From: Apteryx mantelli
Taxonomy: Eukaryota; Chordata; Aves; Apterygiformes; Apterygidae
Direction: 5' to 3'
Assembly (NCBI RefSeq): GCF_036417845.1
Contig: NC_089994.1
Span: forward strand, 18,060,001 to 18,124,000
Length of the DNA stretch: 64,000 bases
The notes under the pieces are model-generated. The model searched no databases. It worked only from the letters and a program-made list of their open reading frames with translations, and was not told where the DNA came from. The translations under genes were made by a program, and so were the position numbers. This document shows, one piece after another, positions 1 to 11,891 of this stretch (the stretch's first letter is position 1; each line of letters opens with the position of its first letter).

Positions 1-3000
1 ATCTACTAAACTCATTCTTGTGCACTTTCTTGAGGCTTGTTATGTACAAAGGCAACCAGAAAGTGTTGCTCCCCTGCTTTTTTTTTTTTTTTTTTTAACA
101 AACAAAAAACCCCACAATCTCTTTGCTTTTAGCATTAGAAATTCAGGTCCTGCCTGTCGTATAAGATTCTGAAGATGTCTGGAGAAGCAAGTGACCTTCT
201 GACAGACAAGAGTATGATAATAACAGAGAAGAACTTGCTAGTTATTGGTTCCTTTTTCCCTCACCTTTAATCTCTAACTGCAACAACCAAGTGACAATTT
301 AGATTAAAAAAAATAGTATTAAGAACTCAGCAACCACTTCCTCCTCCCAGGGCAGGCAGAGAGGGTCCCCACACACGCATTCTGCAAAACATCAAAGGAC
401 ATCCAGAAAACCTTGGAGAACCTTTCAGGATAAAGTGTGTAAGTAGTTATAGTTTAAGGTTTTAGGCCCATTTGAGCATATAGCAAAGAAGAAAAATGGT
501 TGAAGAGCCCATGCTTGGTCGCTTTTAAACTGCGGAGACCTTCTCTAAGAGCGGGCACTATGAGAGCACTGGCAGGCTGACAGCCTCCTAAAGAGCAACT
601 GGGGTTTTTTCCCCCCTTAAGAGAAAGGAACAGGTTGCCATTGTCACTACTTGCCTGTCAAGTTCCTTGCTAGCACCTGACCTACACAGCACGATTTTAA
701 AGCGTTTACAGTATTCCATCACAAAAGCAACTCCCGTTGCAGGAGCGCTTTGTGACTTTTTACAGAAAAGACTGCTGTAAAGAGATTACAGCTGTCTTAT
801 TAGCATTCTTGGAAGGACTGAATTTTCAGGGCAAAAAAAATCTTGAGTCTGTGAAGAGTGCTACGGGAGAGTGTAAAGTAAAATACTCTGTTTGAACAAG
901 CATGCAACAGGGCCCAGACAGCCTCCTTTATTTTATGCCATATCACTACCTCAGTTCATATCCTGCCATTAGTTTTGATCAGACTTATATTCCTTGCAAA
1001 AACATATACATGCACACATAAAATTAATTTACAATAGAATGAAAGTAACGATGCTATAAACAGGAAGATTTTTATGGCACTTCTAATTCCTGATTATTAT
1101 TGAGGAGCAACCTTCAATGTAGAGATCGGAAAATATTACAGGGTGGCGTTTGCTCACTTATTTAGATGCAGTGAATCACAGTCCTGGTATATTCCGTTAT
1201 GAACCTCTGCAGTCGATTTGCTCCTCTGCAGATCATCGGTGCGAGACTCCACGCATCAGAAGGTCCTCCAGAACAAAGCCAAAACCTGCTCTTGGGACCA
1301 CTTTGGTTGGTCATTGCTGTGTCTAGAAGCTGGATAATTTTGGTGTCACCTGATCTTCACGTGCCCAACGCTATCATCTTTTAACACATGTAAAGTCATG
1401 TACTGAACAATTACAACCTCAAAAAGAGACAAATAATCCATTTTTAGTGCAATTTCTCACATGAGAGAACTAGAACAAAACAATTCTATTAATAAACAAA
1501 AAGGGGCCCAATAACAGATTCCCAACTACATTGGCATATTCAACACATCCAAAATAATCACTTTTCACTACTAGCTTTCCTGCATCACATCAGTTAATCT
1601 AAATCGCTTTTTGCCTTAGTTTTGACATAGCATTCATCCCAGTAATGCCACCATTGCCTTCCTTTGTGCACATCATGACAAAAATACCAGTTCATGCTCT
1701 ACCGGCCCAAAGCCAGACATTCTGATTTTTCAGATATGGCTACATAACCAATGTCACTGCAAGCTGAAGTTGTAAGCAGTTTCAAATCAGACTAACTTCA
1801 CACTTAATAACCAGAATATAACCAGACCAAAAATATTATGTGGGGGAGGCTACAGGGAAAGAACTAGAAGAGAACAGACGTTACTTCTTGTTCTTATGCC
1901 CTGTAAATGCTTAAACTGGGGCACTTAAATCCTCAGTGAGTTTCTGTTCCAACACATCCTTAGAGGAGGACTGAGATTATCATAAAAGCCTCAATAAAAC
2001 AAAATCAAAACAAACAAAACCCTACTTTAAAAGTCAAGAAAAAATGTGCCTGTGAGTTTGCATAAAAGGACATTCCTAGCCCTGGGAGTGGTGCACTGAT
2101 GACCTCACCAAGTTGAAAACTCAGGCCAGGAAGTGTTTTGCTCATGTCTTCAAAATAGGAAGCTGGCATCCAAGTTAATTATATTTCTTGGAATCAATAA
2201 TCAAATTAAAAACAATAACATAAATGCTCTTACAATCAAAATGCAACACTGTGCTTTAATGAGCCATTTTATGAAGCAGTCATTAACCTCTTATTATTAA
2301 ACTTTAACATGATGCATGTAATGCACAGTTATTGAGTGTAGATCTCTCGTACTCCTTCGCTATATCACTAAAGAAAGCTGATATTTTATCCTTCTGTGCA
2401 TTCCATTTCACTGCCATTACACTGAATCTCTGCCTTTTGCTTGGAGTGAATCCCAGAAGTGACAGATGCAATAAGCATGAAGATTTAACTTGAAAAATCC
2501 AATGATGTTTGAAAAGGCAGCTCGCTAGAAGATAGGGTAATGCCAACAGAGAACATAAAAGAGACACACAAATGCTGATTAAAGCAATCTGCGTAAAAGG
2601 CTACAAATGACCATTAAAAATTTGCCATTATGAAGCACTATATTAAAGCAAACACAAAACACATACTCCCTCGCATATACCGGAGCGTGTCAGGTCTTAT
2701 CATGGCTACTGAAAATACTGAAAAATACACAAAACAAACATGCATTGGCTTTATCACAACAGTATTTGATCTTCTACCTTTGTGTACACAGTTTTAGCAA
2801 ACATGGATATTAGCTGAAATAAAATGTCTCAGCAAGTGCATGAGAAATGTTTCTTCTCTTGTACAAGAAAAGATGATTCAATGCTTGCTATTCAGAAGAA
2901 AATCAAATATATCCTCTCCCACCCCACGCGCAAGATATCGCCTGTTTTCTCTGTCCATCACGCATTCAGCACATATGAACACGCTTCTTAAGAGATGGAC

Positions 3001-3719
3001 TGTGCCAGTTCACACCATTTTCCCACACTTCCAACAGCCACAGAGCTTCTCGCCTGCATGTGCGTGTAAAGGCACACGAAGAGAGAGGATAACGTCACGT
3101 CATTCGGATATAACCTGGCCTAAAATTAAACAAGAACTGGCACTAACAAACTGAAAAATGAAGTACAGGCTAGGATATCCAGAACGTCACTCTCGTATTT
3201 TGCTAACATCCTTGGCCTTGCGCTAATCCACACGCACATCTGCTTGAAGAGGCTGAATAGATGCACTCAGACATTTACAGTACTGAAACTACAGCTATTA
3301 AAAAAAAAAAACCACTAATGCATATCACTTATCTTTAACAATAAAACTGTAGTCAATCAGTTTTACTTTTGTTTCCGGTCAGCTTTCAGTCCTTTTTTAT
3401 CTGTCTCATGCACAGTCACAGCATCACATTGTCTACACTGAGATACTACAGCCCAACGCTTATGTGCCTGCAGGCTGGAAGTGTTTCTGTATATTAGGAG
3501 CTGAGAAGAAGCTGAATTTTACAAAGTAAAATAAGCAGCAACCTTTAAATTCTGGCCTTTAACACGCTGCTATTAAAACAAAGTGGCTTTTTGTACAGAA
3601 AAAAAGAAAGCCTCGGAACATGTCACACCATCCAGGACTTTTTATATCTTTCAAGCGGATTCAGGAGAGCCATTAGTAACGGCATGACATCTACCGGGTC
3701 AACGCGACGAATGTAAAGG
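1..3719. other. Noncoding stretch left of the CpG island
   Basis: I see no open frame with splice sites or family similarity here; the longest frames are about 100 codons and have no recognisable motif. The sequence is AT-rich and unique-looking with short homopolymers. If the island at 3775-4760 is the CORO1C promoter reading left, as human gene order suggests, this would be the start of CORO1C intron 1. That is inference: no CORO1C coding exon is in the window. Confidence 0.5.
78..96. repeat. T19 homopolymer
   Basis: A run of 19 T. On the minus strand it reads as poly(A), but no AATAAA precedes it, so it is treated as a simple repeat rather than a retrocopy tail. Confidence 0.85.
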
Positions 3720-3736
3720 AAAAAAAAAAAAAAAAA
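3720..3736. repeat. A17 homopolymer at the edge of the CpG island
   Basis: A run of 17 A that marks the abrupt switch from AT-rich sequence to the GC-rich island starting near 3775. Confidence 0.85.
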
Positions 3737-3928
3737 GAGGAAAAAACCCCCTTGAGTCATCTTTTGTCCTCCTCCCCACCGCCGAGCGGCACCGAGGCGC
3801 GGGGTGACACCCGCCGGCGCCGCACCGGGCCGCGGGGGCACCGCCGAAAAGCCGGGCGGAACAAAAGCCCCCCCCGCGGCCGGGGCTCGCCCGCCCGCCC
3901 GCCCGCCGCCGCCGAGGAGCCGCCTCTC

Positions 3929-4070
3929 GCCGCACCGCACCGCGCCGCACCGCACCGCGCCCGCCGCTCCGCTCCGCGGGCGGGGCCGGGCGGCAACCTG
4001 CGGCCCTCACCGCCGCCGCCGCCGCGGGGACCCGCCCGCACCGCACCGCGCCGCACCGCACCGCACCGCA
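3929..4070. repeat. CGCAC-type short tandem repeat blocks in the CpG island
   Basis: Two near-identical blocks, about 3929-3960 and 4037-4070, are built from CGCAC/CGCGC pentamers. Each lies beside a GAGGAGCC motif (3914 before the first block, 4073 after the second). They look like a local duplication or short minisatellite within the island. Confidence 0.7.
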
Positions 4071-4560
4071 GCGAGGAGCCCAACGGCCGCTGCCGGCAGG
4101 GCGCGTCCCCCACAGGCCCGGCCGCTGACAGCCCGCCGCCGCCGCCGGCCCCGCGCGGGGAGAGCCCGCCCGGCCGCCGCCGCCACCACCTCCCCGCGGG
4201 CACCGCCGCCGCCCCGCGGCGGGCCGCCTTCAGCCCTCCCTCCCGCCCGCCCGCCACGCCGCAGGGCGCCGGCCCGCCCCCGCTCCCTGGTTCCCTGGTT
4301 CCCGGTTCCCCGCCGCCGCCGCCGCGCACCGCGATCCCGAGCCGCCTCCCCGCGTCCGCTCCTCAGCCCGGCGGAGCCGCCTCCGCCTCCTGCCGCTGCC
4401 GCCGCCGCCGCCGCCCGACTGACCGCCGCGGAGCGGGGGCGGCAGCGCCGGGCGAGGCCCCGCCCCCGTCCGCTGCGCCCCGCCCCCGCGCCGGGGGCGC
4501 CGCCTCGTGCCGCGCGTTCTCGGCCCGCCTCGCCCGGCGGAGGGGGGGGCGGGGAAGGCC
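4011..4560 (-). other. Candidate noncoding first exon of a leftward gene (CORO1C?)
   Basis: On the minus strand a GGCG|GTGAGG splice donor lies at 4004-4010, after several hundred bases of GC-rich sequence with no meaningful frame. This is what a noncoding first exon in a CpG island would look like. The link to CORO1C rests only on human gene order (SSH1 3' end facing the CORO1C 5' end, same strand). The transcription start is not determined and 4560 is a nominal limit. Chance occurrence of a GTGAGG in such sequence is quite possible. Confidence 0.25.
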
Positions 4561-4583
4561 GGGGTGAGTGGCAGACGGCATAG

Positions 4584-4716
4584 CCAATGGCGGCGCGGCG
4601 CTCGCTGCCTCGCGCGCTCCCCCCCCCCACTCCACGCCTGCTCAGCGGGGGCGCGAGAGCGGGCGGGGGCGGGGGCGGCGCGCCTATATAAGCCTCGCGG
4701 CGCGCGGTCACGGCAG
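4584..4716 (+). promoter_or_regulatory. CCAAT / GC-box / TATA core promoter, rightward
   Basis: A CCAAT box at 4584-4588 overlaps a YY1-like CAATGGCGGC. It is followed by stacked GGGCGG boxes at 4661-4678 and a perfect TATATAAG at 4685-4692. The spacing (CCAAT about 100 bp before TATA) is classical, and a start site would be expected around 4715. The orientation is set by the asymmetric TATAAG end; read the other way the element is a weaker TATATAGG. No recognisable coding gene follows, so the transcript may be noncoding or a 5' UTR with a distant coding exon. Confidence 0.6.
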
Positions 4717-6409
4717 TTGCCCCTCGGTTGCGGCGGCCGTTGGGTGCTTGCGTGTCGCCACCAGCCGCCTCCTGAGGGGAGCCCCTGTCCCACGCCTTCG
4801 TCCCTCCGGGCACCGGCGGCGCGCTGGAGCGGGGTTCCCCCCTCAGACCCGACCCTTTGCCTGTTCGGCACCCTGCGGCCAGTCCCCGCTGCTCCCCAGC
4901 CCGGTTCAGCCTCCTTCCTCACAGGTTTGCCCGTGTCTCGCCTGACCTTCTGCCCCGCTCTGTCCCTGCCCAGTGCTCGGATTTGTCTTTCTCCTTGCAG
5001 TGACGATACTTCATCCTTTTCCTGTGCTTTGGACACTTGAGGCACGGGCAAGTGGAGAGCAGTAGGTGCTGGCTAAAGGACAGGGCTGTTGTAACAGAAG
5101 GGTAAATTACAAACGTTAATGGCGATGAGCGAAACGCAAAGAGCACAAACAGGCCGATCCCCCCGGTCGGAGGATGCTGGCGTCCTTGCAACCCAGCAGG
5201 GCCCAGCCAGCCTCCGCTCTCCCACCAAAAGCACAACAGCGAAAAGACCCAGCGATTCCGCGATTAAAAACCATACTTGAACAACGTTACTTCATTTTGT
5301 CATGCCAACCTGCTGGCTCCCACCGGTGACATGGAAAACAGCACTGCCAGCAAAACAGAGACAAAATGAGAACTTAAGCCTCTATTACAAATCACACCGC
5401 AATGAGTGAAGTATGGGGCAGCAGCTGACTTAAAATCAAAGATTTGCCCTGCTGCCTTAAGAGTAAAGCCACTTTTGGGGATGCTGGCTTATGTGGTTGT
5501 AAAGAGTTTCTTTATCTCCACTTCTCAATGAAAAGAGACTAACGGAATAATATAGTATGCAGTAAACAGTAAGAAGCTTAGCACCTGTACAGCAAATATC
5601 TCAAGGCACCTAGGATAATATAACCTCCAAAGACCATATGTTTCTGCTCCTCCAGGGAACATCAAGCACAGGCAAATGATGATCGATCATACCCATATCG
5701 CTCAGTATTTGCCAAACACAAAGGCTCGTTTGGCCTCCTTAAATGTTTTGGCTAATATTTGCCAATTTGTTTCCATGTCATTAGATGCTTAAGAGGCTTG
5801 ATTTTTCAGGGGAGTGACACACCCGTAACTCTCTTTATAATCATTCAGTACTTGGAGAAATACGTCTGTAGCGATGAGTTAAGAACACCCTCTCCCCCCA
5901 TGAAACTTCTACAGGACTGTAAACTATCCCACATTAAGTGATAGAAGAGTGTTAAAACATGCAGAAAGCCTCTCAGATATATTTGCCATGTTTTTGCTGG
6001 TCTGACTAGAATACAACTGATGGAAACACCAGATGCCACAGTAGCTCCAAATTAAACAGACAAATGTTACTTAACATTTGTTAAACCTTAACATGTTTAA
6101 CTACTGCTTCAGTAATCAGGAAAGTCTCCTTTGTGTACCTAGCAACACCTTGATAAAAAGTGATACACCCAAAGATTAGCGTTGCAAGTCTGCATCCCTG
6201 CCATGAATTGCCCTCAACCACCAATTACCAAGAAATTACTTTCTTCCTTCTGAAAGTCAACCTAGCACACTTACTCTCCAGCCTCACCCCTCAAATAATC
6301 TCTTTAAAAAGAAAAAAATGAAAACAAAAGTAGTTTGGCAGCCTCTGAGCCGAATTGCAGGTAATCTTTAGTTTAGTGGATTAAAAATTGTGATTCATAT
6401 TTTCCACAC
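4717..6409 (+). other. Downstream of the TATA promoter: possible untranslated exon, no coding gene seen
   Basis: If transcription starts near 4715, a weak CAG|GTTTGC donor lies at 4924/4925 and a good pyrimidine-rich acceptor (CTCCTTGCAG) ends at 5000. A short first intron is therefore conceivable. I found no conserved reading frame after it. From about 5300 the sequence is AT-rich and featureless. Confidence 0.25.
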
Positions 6410-6485
6410 AGATACGTGACTTGCTGAAGGTCACACAGTGAGTCAGTGGTAGAGCTGAGTGTCTTGACTGCCAGTCCAATTGCCA
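6410..6485 (-). repeat. MIR-like SINE core (ancient)
   Basis: The stretch around 6419-6460 reads like the reverse complement of the MIR core, with an ACTTGCTGAAGGTCACACAG motif followed by an AGTGGTAGAGCTG-like stretch. MIR-family SINEs are old enough to be shared among amniotes, so a decayed copy in a bird is expected. Confidence 0.55.
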
Positions 6486-6958
6486 TGAAATTATTAGTTT
6501 TTAAGTTGTGCATGTGGGTTAAAATTTTGTAAAAAATTATTAATGCAAACATATAAAACTGTATTCATAACTAAAAATAATAGAATCTTGCATATGTGTA
6601 ACTCCTTCTACCTCAAAGCAGTGGGCAAGTTTAAAATGATATTTTAGGTACCAGCCGATGCTTTACCCAGGTCTGAAGGAGAATACCAGAGGTAGCAGCA
6701 CCAGCACTACCCAAGAGCCTAGAAAAGCAACAAAGTACAATTTTTCCATCCATCTAAAAACAGAGTGGTATTTCATGTACACAGGACTCAAAGTGAAATT
6801 TGACCTATGAAATCTGATTGAAACAATCTTTTCAAAAACTGCCACATGAATACTTGGGTCCTGCTTTTACATTTTCACCGAAGGCCACGCCAACAGCGTG
6901 GCTTTCTCGACACATCAGTGGAAGAGTCACTCCGGACTGACTCAGAAGGAAATGATAC
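6486..6958. other. AT-rich noncoding stretch
   Basis: No gene or regulatory element is recognised. The open frame here on the minus strand (about 60 codons) has no flanking splice sites or similarity. Confidence 0.5.
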
Positions 6959-7029
6959 CTGTTGAATTTTCACTAGTGCTTTCTTACGTGCTTGGATAGA
7001 AATGATCCAAAGATCACTCAGATTCTCAC
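6959..7029 (-). CDS. Candidate 71-bp exon downstream of the 478-codon exon
   Basis: On the minus strand a CTAG acceptor (intron ending at 7030) and a CAG|GTATCA donor (GTATCATT at 6951-6958) bound 71 bases. The exon at 11892-13326 ends in phase 1. Joined to it, this segment completes a Gly codon and stays open for 23 more codons, ending in phase 0. The peptide includes GENLSDLWIISIQARKKALV. The phase match is consistent with a real exon, but the acceptor's pyrimidine tract is weak and I recognise no family, so it may be chance. Confidence 0.2.
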
Positions 7030-9210
7030 CTAGATTAATGAGCAGTTTACTGCTCAAAAGATCACCGTACAAGGTGATGAAGAAATGACATAAATCTCAG
7101 GATGAAGCCTTCAACAACAGACAAAGAACAGGTAAGATTTTTTAATGCCCTTTGGTTCTAGCCTAAACAGTAACCTTCATCATTTCAGCAGAATAAAATT
7201 ATTCTAACAAGCAGTACTTAAAGTCTAGCCAGAGGGATGTTAGCATAACGACATGCCAAAATATGTCACATATTCTAATTTTTATAAAGAAAAATATCCT
7301 ATTTCCAAATTCTTCCAGGTGCAAGGAACTAAGAACAAAGTTTGTACTTGCAGTACCATGCCTGATAATTTAATTTTGCAGAAAGGGTTCAGAATTTATT
7401 CAGTATTTTTCACTAGTTTTATCTGTCCCACATATCTTACCCTCTACATCTATGCACAATTGCTCCAAACAATCTATTTCATAGCCTTTATACGGAAACA
7501 GCACCATATCCACAGACTCCACCTCTGAGGCTTATGTCAGCAGCTAAATTTAGCTTGCTTGCAAATATGCATCTATTCCATCACTGCAATAAATCGCACC
7601 GGTTTGTTCCTATGATGATCTTAACGTGCCTTAAAGGTAACGCACTCGTTATGCCCCACAGCCTCCCTTGCTGGTGCAGTGTTAGTAGCCCTAGTTTACA
7701 ACAAGTGAAGAGACAGAAGCGTCTAAAGGTACGTGGATTATTTTCAAAGGTCTAGAGCGCAGCTCCTCTTTATCTCCTCGGGAGATGCAATATTTAGCAC
7801 TGCTGGGAAATCACTTCGCTTGCCGCACATCGCAGCACAAATCAGTCACAGAACTGGAAACAGCACCCGGGAGCGCGTGGTTGTGCGAGTCCCCTCCCCA
7901 ACACCGTGTGGGCTCTATGCTAAATATATAAGCATTTTAAGACAACTAAATAAGACATTAAAATCTACCCTTCATGGAAAACAGTGTAGCATTGACTGTT
8001 TGCTGGAGGGACTTCATTAGGACCTGAGCAGTGCTCCGGGGAGCTCCTAAGAGCAGGACAGATGTAAGTGCCTGATACCTCTATCCAGGAGAAATTGTAT
8101 TGGCTTTCTGGACCTTCAGCTGGTATAATACAACTTGGCTTGATATCTCTGAGCAGTCTTAGATGGACGGCAACCCAGTCATTCAGGACCAGTAAAGTTA
8201 CTTGAGGGATGAATTTGCCTCAAACATTTCAATTTGCTTAAATCCTCATTGCTAAATATATTCTGAATGAAGGAAAACGGCTTGCGGAGGGTTTAGAGAG
8301 ATCAGCAATTTGAAGTCCTGTTATTTTGCAGCTTAACTTCTAAGTCACACAAAATGTGCCAGACATGACAATTTATCTTTAGGTCTTCTGGACTGCAGAC
8401 ATCCCAAGTTATACAACTTTCCAAAACATTTGTGACCACTGTTTATCTATTTATTTCTTGAAACCTGTTGATTTATTATTACCTTTAAATAACATGGAAG
8501 GTCAGATTGCAGTAGACTGTCCTACCTGAAAGTTGTGTATTTTTATATTTCGTCCCCTAGTTCCTCATGATTTAGATACGTGACCAAATTCAGCAGTGTT
8601 GGGAGGAGCTGCTCCCACTGAAATTGGTGATGTGATCTCTACATTTCACTTAACGTTGTTGGAATAGTGTTTTTTCTTTAATGCAGAGAAATCTATCTGA
8701 ACTGATTGCAATGAAAAAGACCCATTTTCTGTGCATGTAATAGCATTAGATTACTCTTTCTGCCTTGTTTTCTCAGTGTACATTGCGCACATATTGAATG
8801 GCAAGGGAAGCTTTATTAAACTTGTAACACAGCCTAATTTTTAAGGGACATTTCAGTGATCATCAAATGTTCAGCAGCTGTCAAGATAACATTGTACTAA
8901 CAGCCACCATATAACTGCTCTTGATTATGGTTAATTTTATGTATTTTAGACAGGATTATGTAGTTTACCCAGGGAAACATTGCCTTGTGATCTCTTCACC
9001 AAATTTAGCAAAGTGTTTATTCAGAGAAAGAGCAAAGTCTGTTTGGTTTGGCCTTATTCAATCCTTGGCCAGAAAGGGGAGCTGTAGAATTATGAAATGA
9101 AGATAACGAGAGCAATGCATTCAATCAGATTTTAAAAATAATAGCTACAAAGGGAGAAGTGCGTAAGAGTATTTAAGAGCATGTGGCAGGGAAGAAAGAT
9201 GAATATGTGA
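7030..9210. other. Noncoding stretch
   Basis: No supported gene. Several frames of 70-95 codons occur near 7253-8020 without family resemblance. A CAG|GTAAGA donor-like site sits at about 7131/7132 on the plus strand but no paired exon can be supported. Confidence 0.45.
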
Positions 9211-9350
9211 ATTAAAGCATAGGGTTAGGAGTCATAATTCCTTAGTTTTATTCCCAAATCTGCTCCACCTTACTATGTGATATCACACAAGTGACTGCAC
9301 CTCTTCCAGACACAGTAAATTGGGGTCATATCTCAAGCCTTCTCCCCAAA
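9211..9350 (+). repeat. MIR-like SINE
   Basis: Reads in the forward MIR direction: an AGGGTTAGGAGTCA head and a TTCCCAAATCTGCTCC segment. Then come a TATGTGATATCACACAAGTGACTGCACCTCT-like stretch and an AATTGGGGTCAT-type tail. The order of motifs matches MIR (record-type head, 'TGTGACCTTGGGCAAGTCAC' core, 'AAATGGGG' tail), with heavy decay. Confidence 0.6.
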
Positions 9351-11891
9351 GGGTCATGGAAGGCTGCTGTGGCAAACAAGCACTTGTGATGACATCGTTT
9401 GTCTAATACTTGAATTGGATGGAAGACACTGGAGATTGACAGGTAATAATAAATGAACATTAGGTCAGGAGGGTTATTAATAATTTATATTATTGTTATT
9501 AATGATTTAAAACACATTTCATAAAGCACATTTATTACTATAGATACACACTCTCATGCAGGTTATATGTAGTAATATAGATGTCACACGCATCCCTACC
9601 AACTTGTCTATAGGAAAGGCACAGAAATACATGCTGCCTGCGGTTTTTACAGTGAAAGGAAATCTCTAATTAAATTCAAGCTAGTCTTTTTCCTCATATA
9701 TTTTTGTTCTCCATAATTATCCAGTATCATGAAATATATTTTTTCTTTTTTCCCTATTTTTGCAATAAGAGGGGGGATGGATTTCAGTCCCAATACCTAA
9801 TTAAAATGTTGGGACACCAAATAAAAACGAAGCAATTAGTTGCAACAGATGGGATTTTCTTTGTTGCTATACCAGATGATTAACTAGGAAGAGAGAGACA
9901 AGAAAGCAGAACACAGAAAATGAAAAAAGCAAGCTGTATTTTATTTACAAAATGAATATCCTGGGGTTGACACTTCCTATCATTCTTAATAGTAGGAAAA
10001 AAAGCAGCCAGGCACCACATAAAGAGCAGGGGCTTTGAGCAGTGATCAGTAACGTGAAGACTGGCGTTGTGATTCCTGTAGCATTCCATGTTACACTTAT
10101 TACATATCCTAGTCTTGTCCTCATTATTCAACCAGTTTTGAATCCTTTTGTCATCTTGTTCTGTTTCTCTCCCTGCTGTCTAGGATCAAGTTGGACCAAA
10201 GATGCTGGAAAAATCAGAGGTATAAAAAAAGGAATCAAATATAAGCAAGATCTCCTTGTTCAGCTAGGCAACATGAGGCTTGGGCAGATGCCTATGTAAA
10301 AACAGATTCAGTTTTTTAAATGGACTGCATCACAGATATGGCAAAATGAGACATTATTCCCACCGTTCTTTATTGCAACATTTTCACAGTTCAGTACTGG
10401 AATAGATTATCTTGACCCTCCCTCACTATTTTTCTGAAGAACAAGTACATAAACATCTCTCAGGAATTATTTAGTTGTAGCCAGTATAGCCTTAGGGATG
10501 AAACATGATTTCTTGTTATGCCTTCTAACCCCATTTTTCTGTAACATCACCTATTGCATCCACCTGTTCTCCTATTCCCCACACAGGATGCTTGCCTCAT
10601 TGCTGATGAAAACATCACTCCATCTGATCTGGCTGATTAAAACATGCCATATCAGCTGTACCATTTAATCAGACAAATCTCCCACTCAATGAGGAGTGAA
10701 GAGACTGGGCCTTTAGAGTATAATCCAGACACCCTGATAATAGCCAGTACTAGCAATGCTTCATGTACAAAGCTTAAATCTGTCAGACTGCAGATAGTTT
10801 GCAGTGACAAATATTTCACAACCCTGTTTCTTTACATCATGAGAACGATAATGTGACTTCAGACACTTCCTAAGAGGATAAGATCTGTTTCCCATTGCTA
10901 TAGGCTTTGTGTTATCACTGACACAAATGCAAACTCTGTGACAATGTTTGTATTCTGACTTGGTTTCATGACTTCTCTGATTAAGTGTAATTGACAGTAT
11001 AATGTACCCAGCATCGTGGGATAATCACACCTATTTTTTAAGTAAATATGTTATTCAGTTCAAGATTAGTATAGATTTCCTGTGCCTTAACATGTTTATT
11101 TTCCCTTATAAGGAAATCCACAATAACCAAGCAGATCATCAATAAACAGAAGATGTAAGTTAACCAGCATGGGTCTCCAATGTCCTTGCAGGATCCAAAC
11201 TTTCAGACAAACGCTCATTTCTAATCTCTCCCTATTTCTGCATAACTCTACTGTTTTATCAGTACAGTCTCAACAAAGTGCATTTATCCATAGTTTTTCA
11301 GTGAAATGGTTTCCAAGTTGATGTCACTCTCCTGAAAGACTTATTCAGCTAAATCACAATGCAGGAGAAAAAGAACCTAAAGAAAAGTAAAGCCTCCTTT
11401 TATACTAAAATTAAAATAAAGTCATATTGGATTGAGAGACAGAGGCAAATAAGCATAGATGAAAGTTGGAGAAAGTATAATGTAGGCGCTTCTCCATTGC
11501 ATCTACTCATGAAAAGCAATATAGAAGAACTAGATAGTACACTTATTTACTATTCAGGAGAGTCTTCACCTACCAAACCCTCTTTTCACAAAACAGCTTC
11601 ACTGTAAGAAGTATTTTTATTAGACTGCTAGTAGATTTGAATCAATGCATGATTTTCTTCCTACCTCATTAGGACCAGAGATCTGCTAGATCCCAGTGTG
11701 CCTTGAGTAGATCTCGTCTGTTGCTTGATTATTACAAGGCAGGTATTTCCTGAAAAGCTTCACAACTACAAACTCACCTCGCTATTCAACTCTCACCTGC
11801 AATTTGTCTTAAATTCAGCCTTGAAATACAGCACTATAACCCAGATCGGCATTTTGCAAGCCTGCCTCCCAGCTGAGCTGTCACACCTCAC
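9351..11891. other. AT-rich noncoding stretch, probably intron
   Basis: It contains an ATTAATAATTTATATTATTG-type low-complexity tract near 9475-9510 and no supported gene. If the 478-codon exon continues leftward, this stretch is its first downstream intron. Confidence 0.45.

Larger units (their letters stand above)
3775..4760. promoter_or_regulatory. CpG island, probable bidirectional promoter
   Basis: About 1 kb of extremely GC-rich sequence with very dense CpG, GCC-triplet runs (near 4010-4030, 4134-4150, 4311-4324 and 4398-4418) and many GC boxes, bounded by AT-rich DNA. This is the typical look of an unmethylated vertebrate promoter. The right-hand part carries a CCAAT/GC-box/TATA promoter reading right. 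The left part is a candidate promoter and first exon for a leftward gene. In human, CORO1C lies immediately downstream of SSH1 in the same orientation, so a leftward gene starting here would fit CORO1C. The long open frames inside the island are products of base composition, not genes. Confidence 0.85.

Noticed and set aside
3752..4583. Open frames of 190-273 codons on both strands in the CpG island
   Set aside because: All six frames are open because stop codons are rare in GC-rich DNA. The products are Pro/Ala/Arg/Gly runs with no domain and the frames overlap each other.
4568..4945. 125-codon plus-strand frame beginning MADGIANGG
   Set aside because: It starts upstream of the TATA box, so it could not be translated from the promoter seen there, and its composition is low-complexity.
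7085..7131. Possible plus-strand exon ending in CAG|GTAAGA
   Set aside because: A good donor but no convincing acceptor or reading frame; not enough to call.
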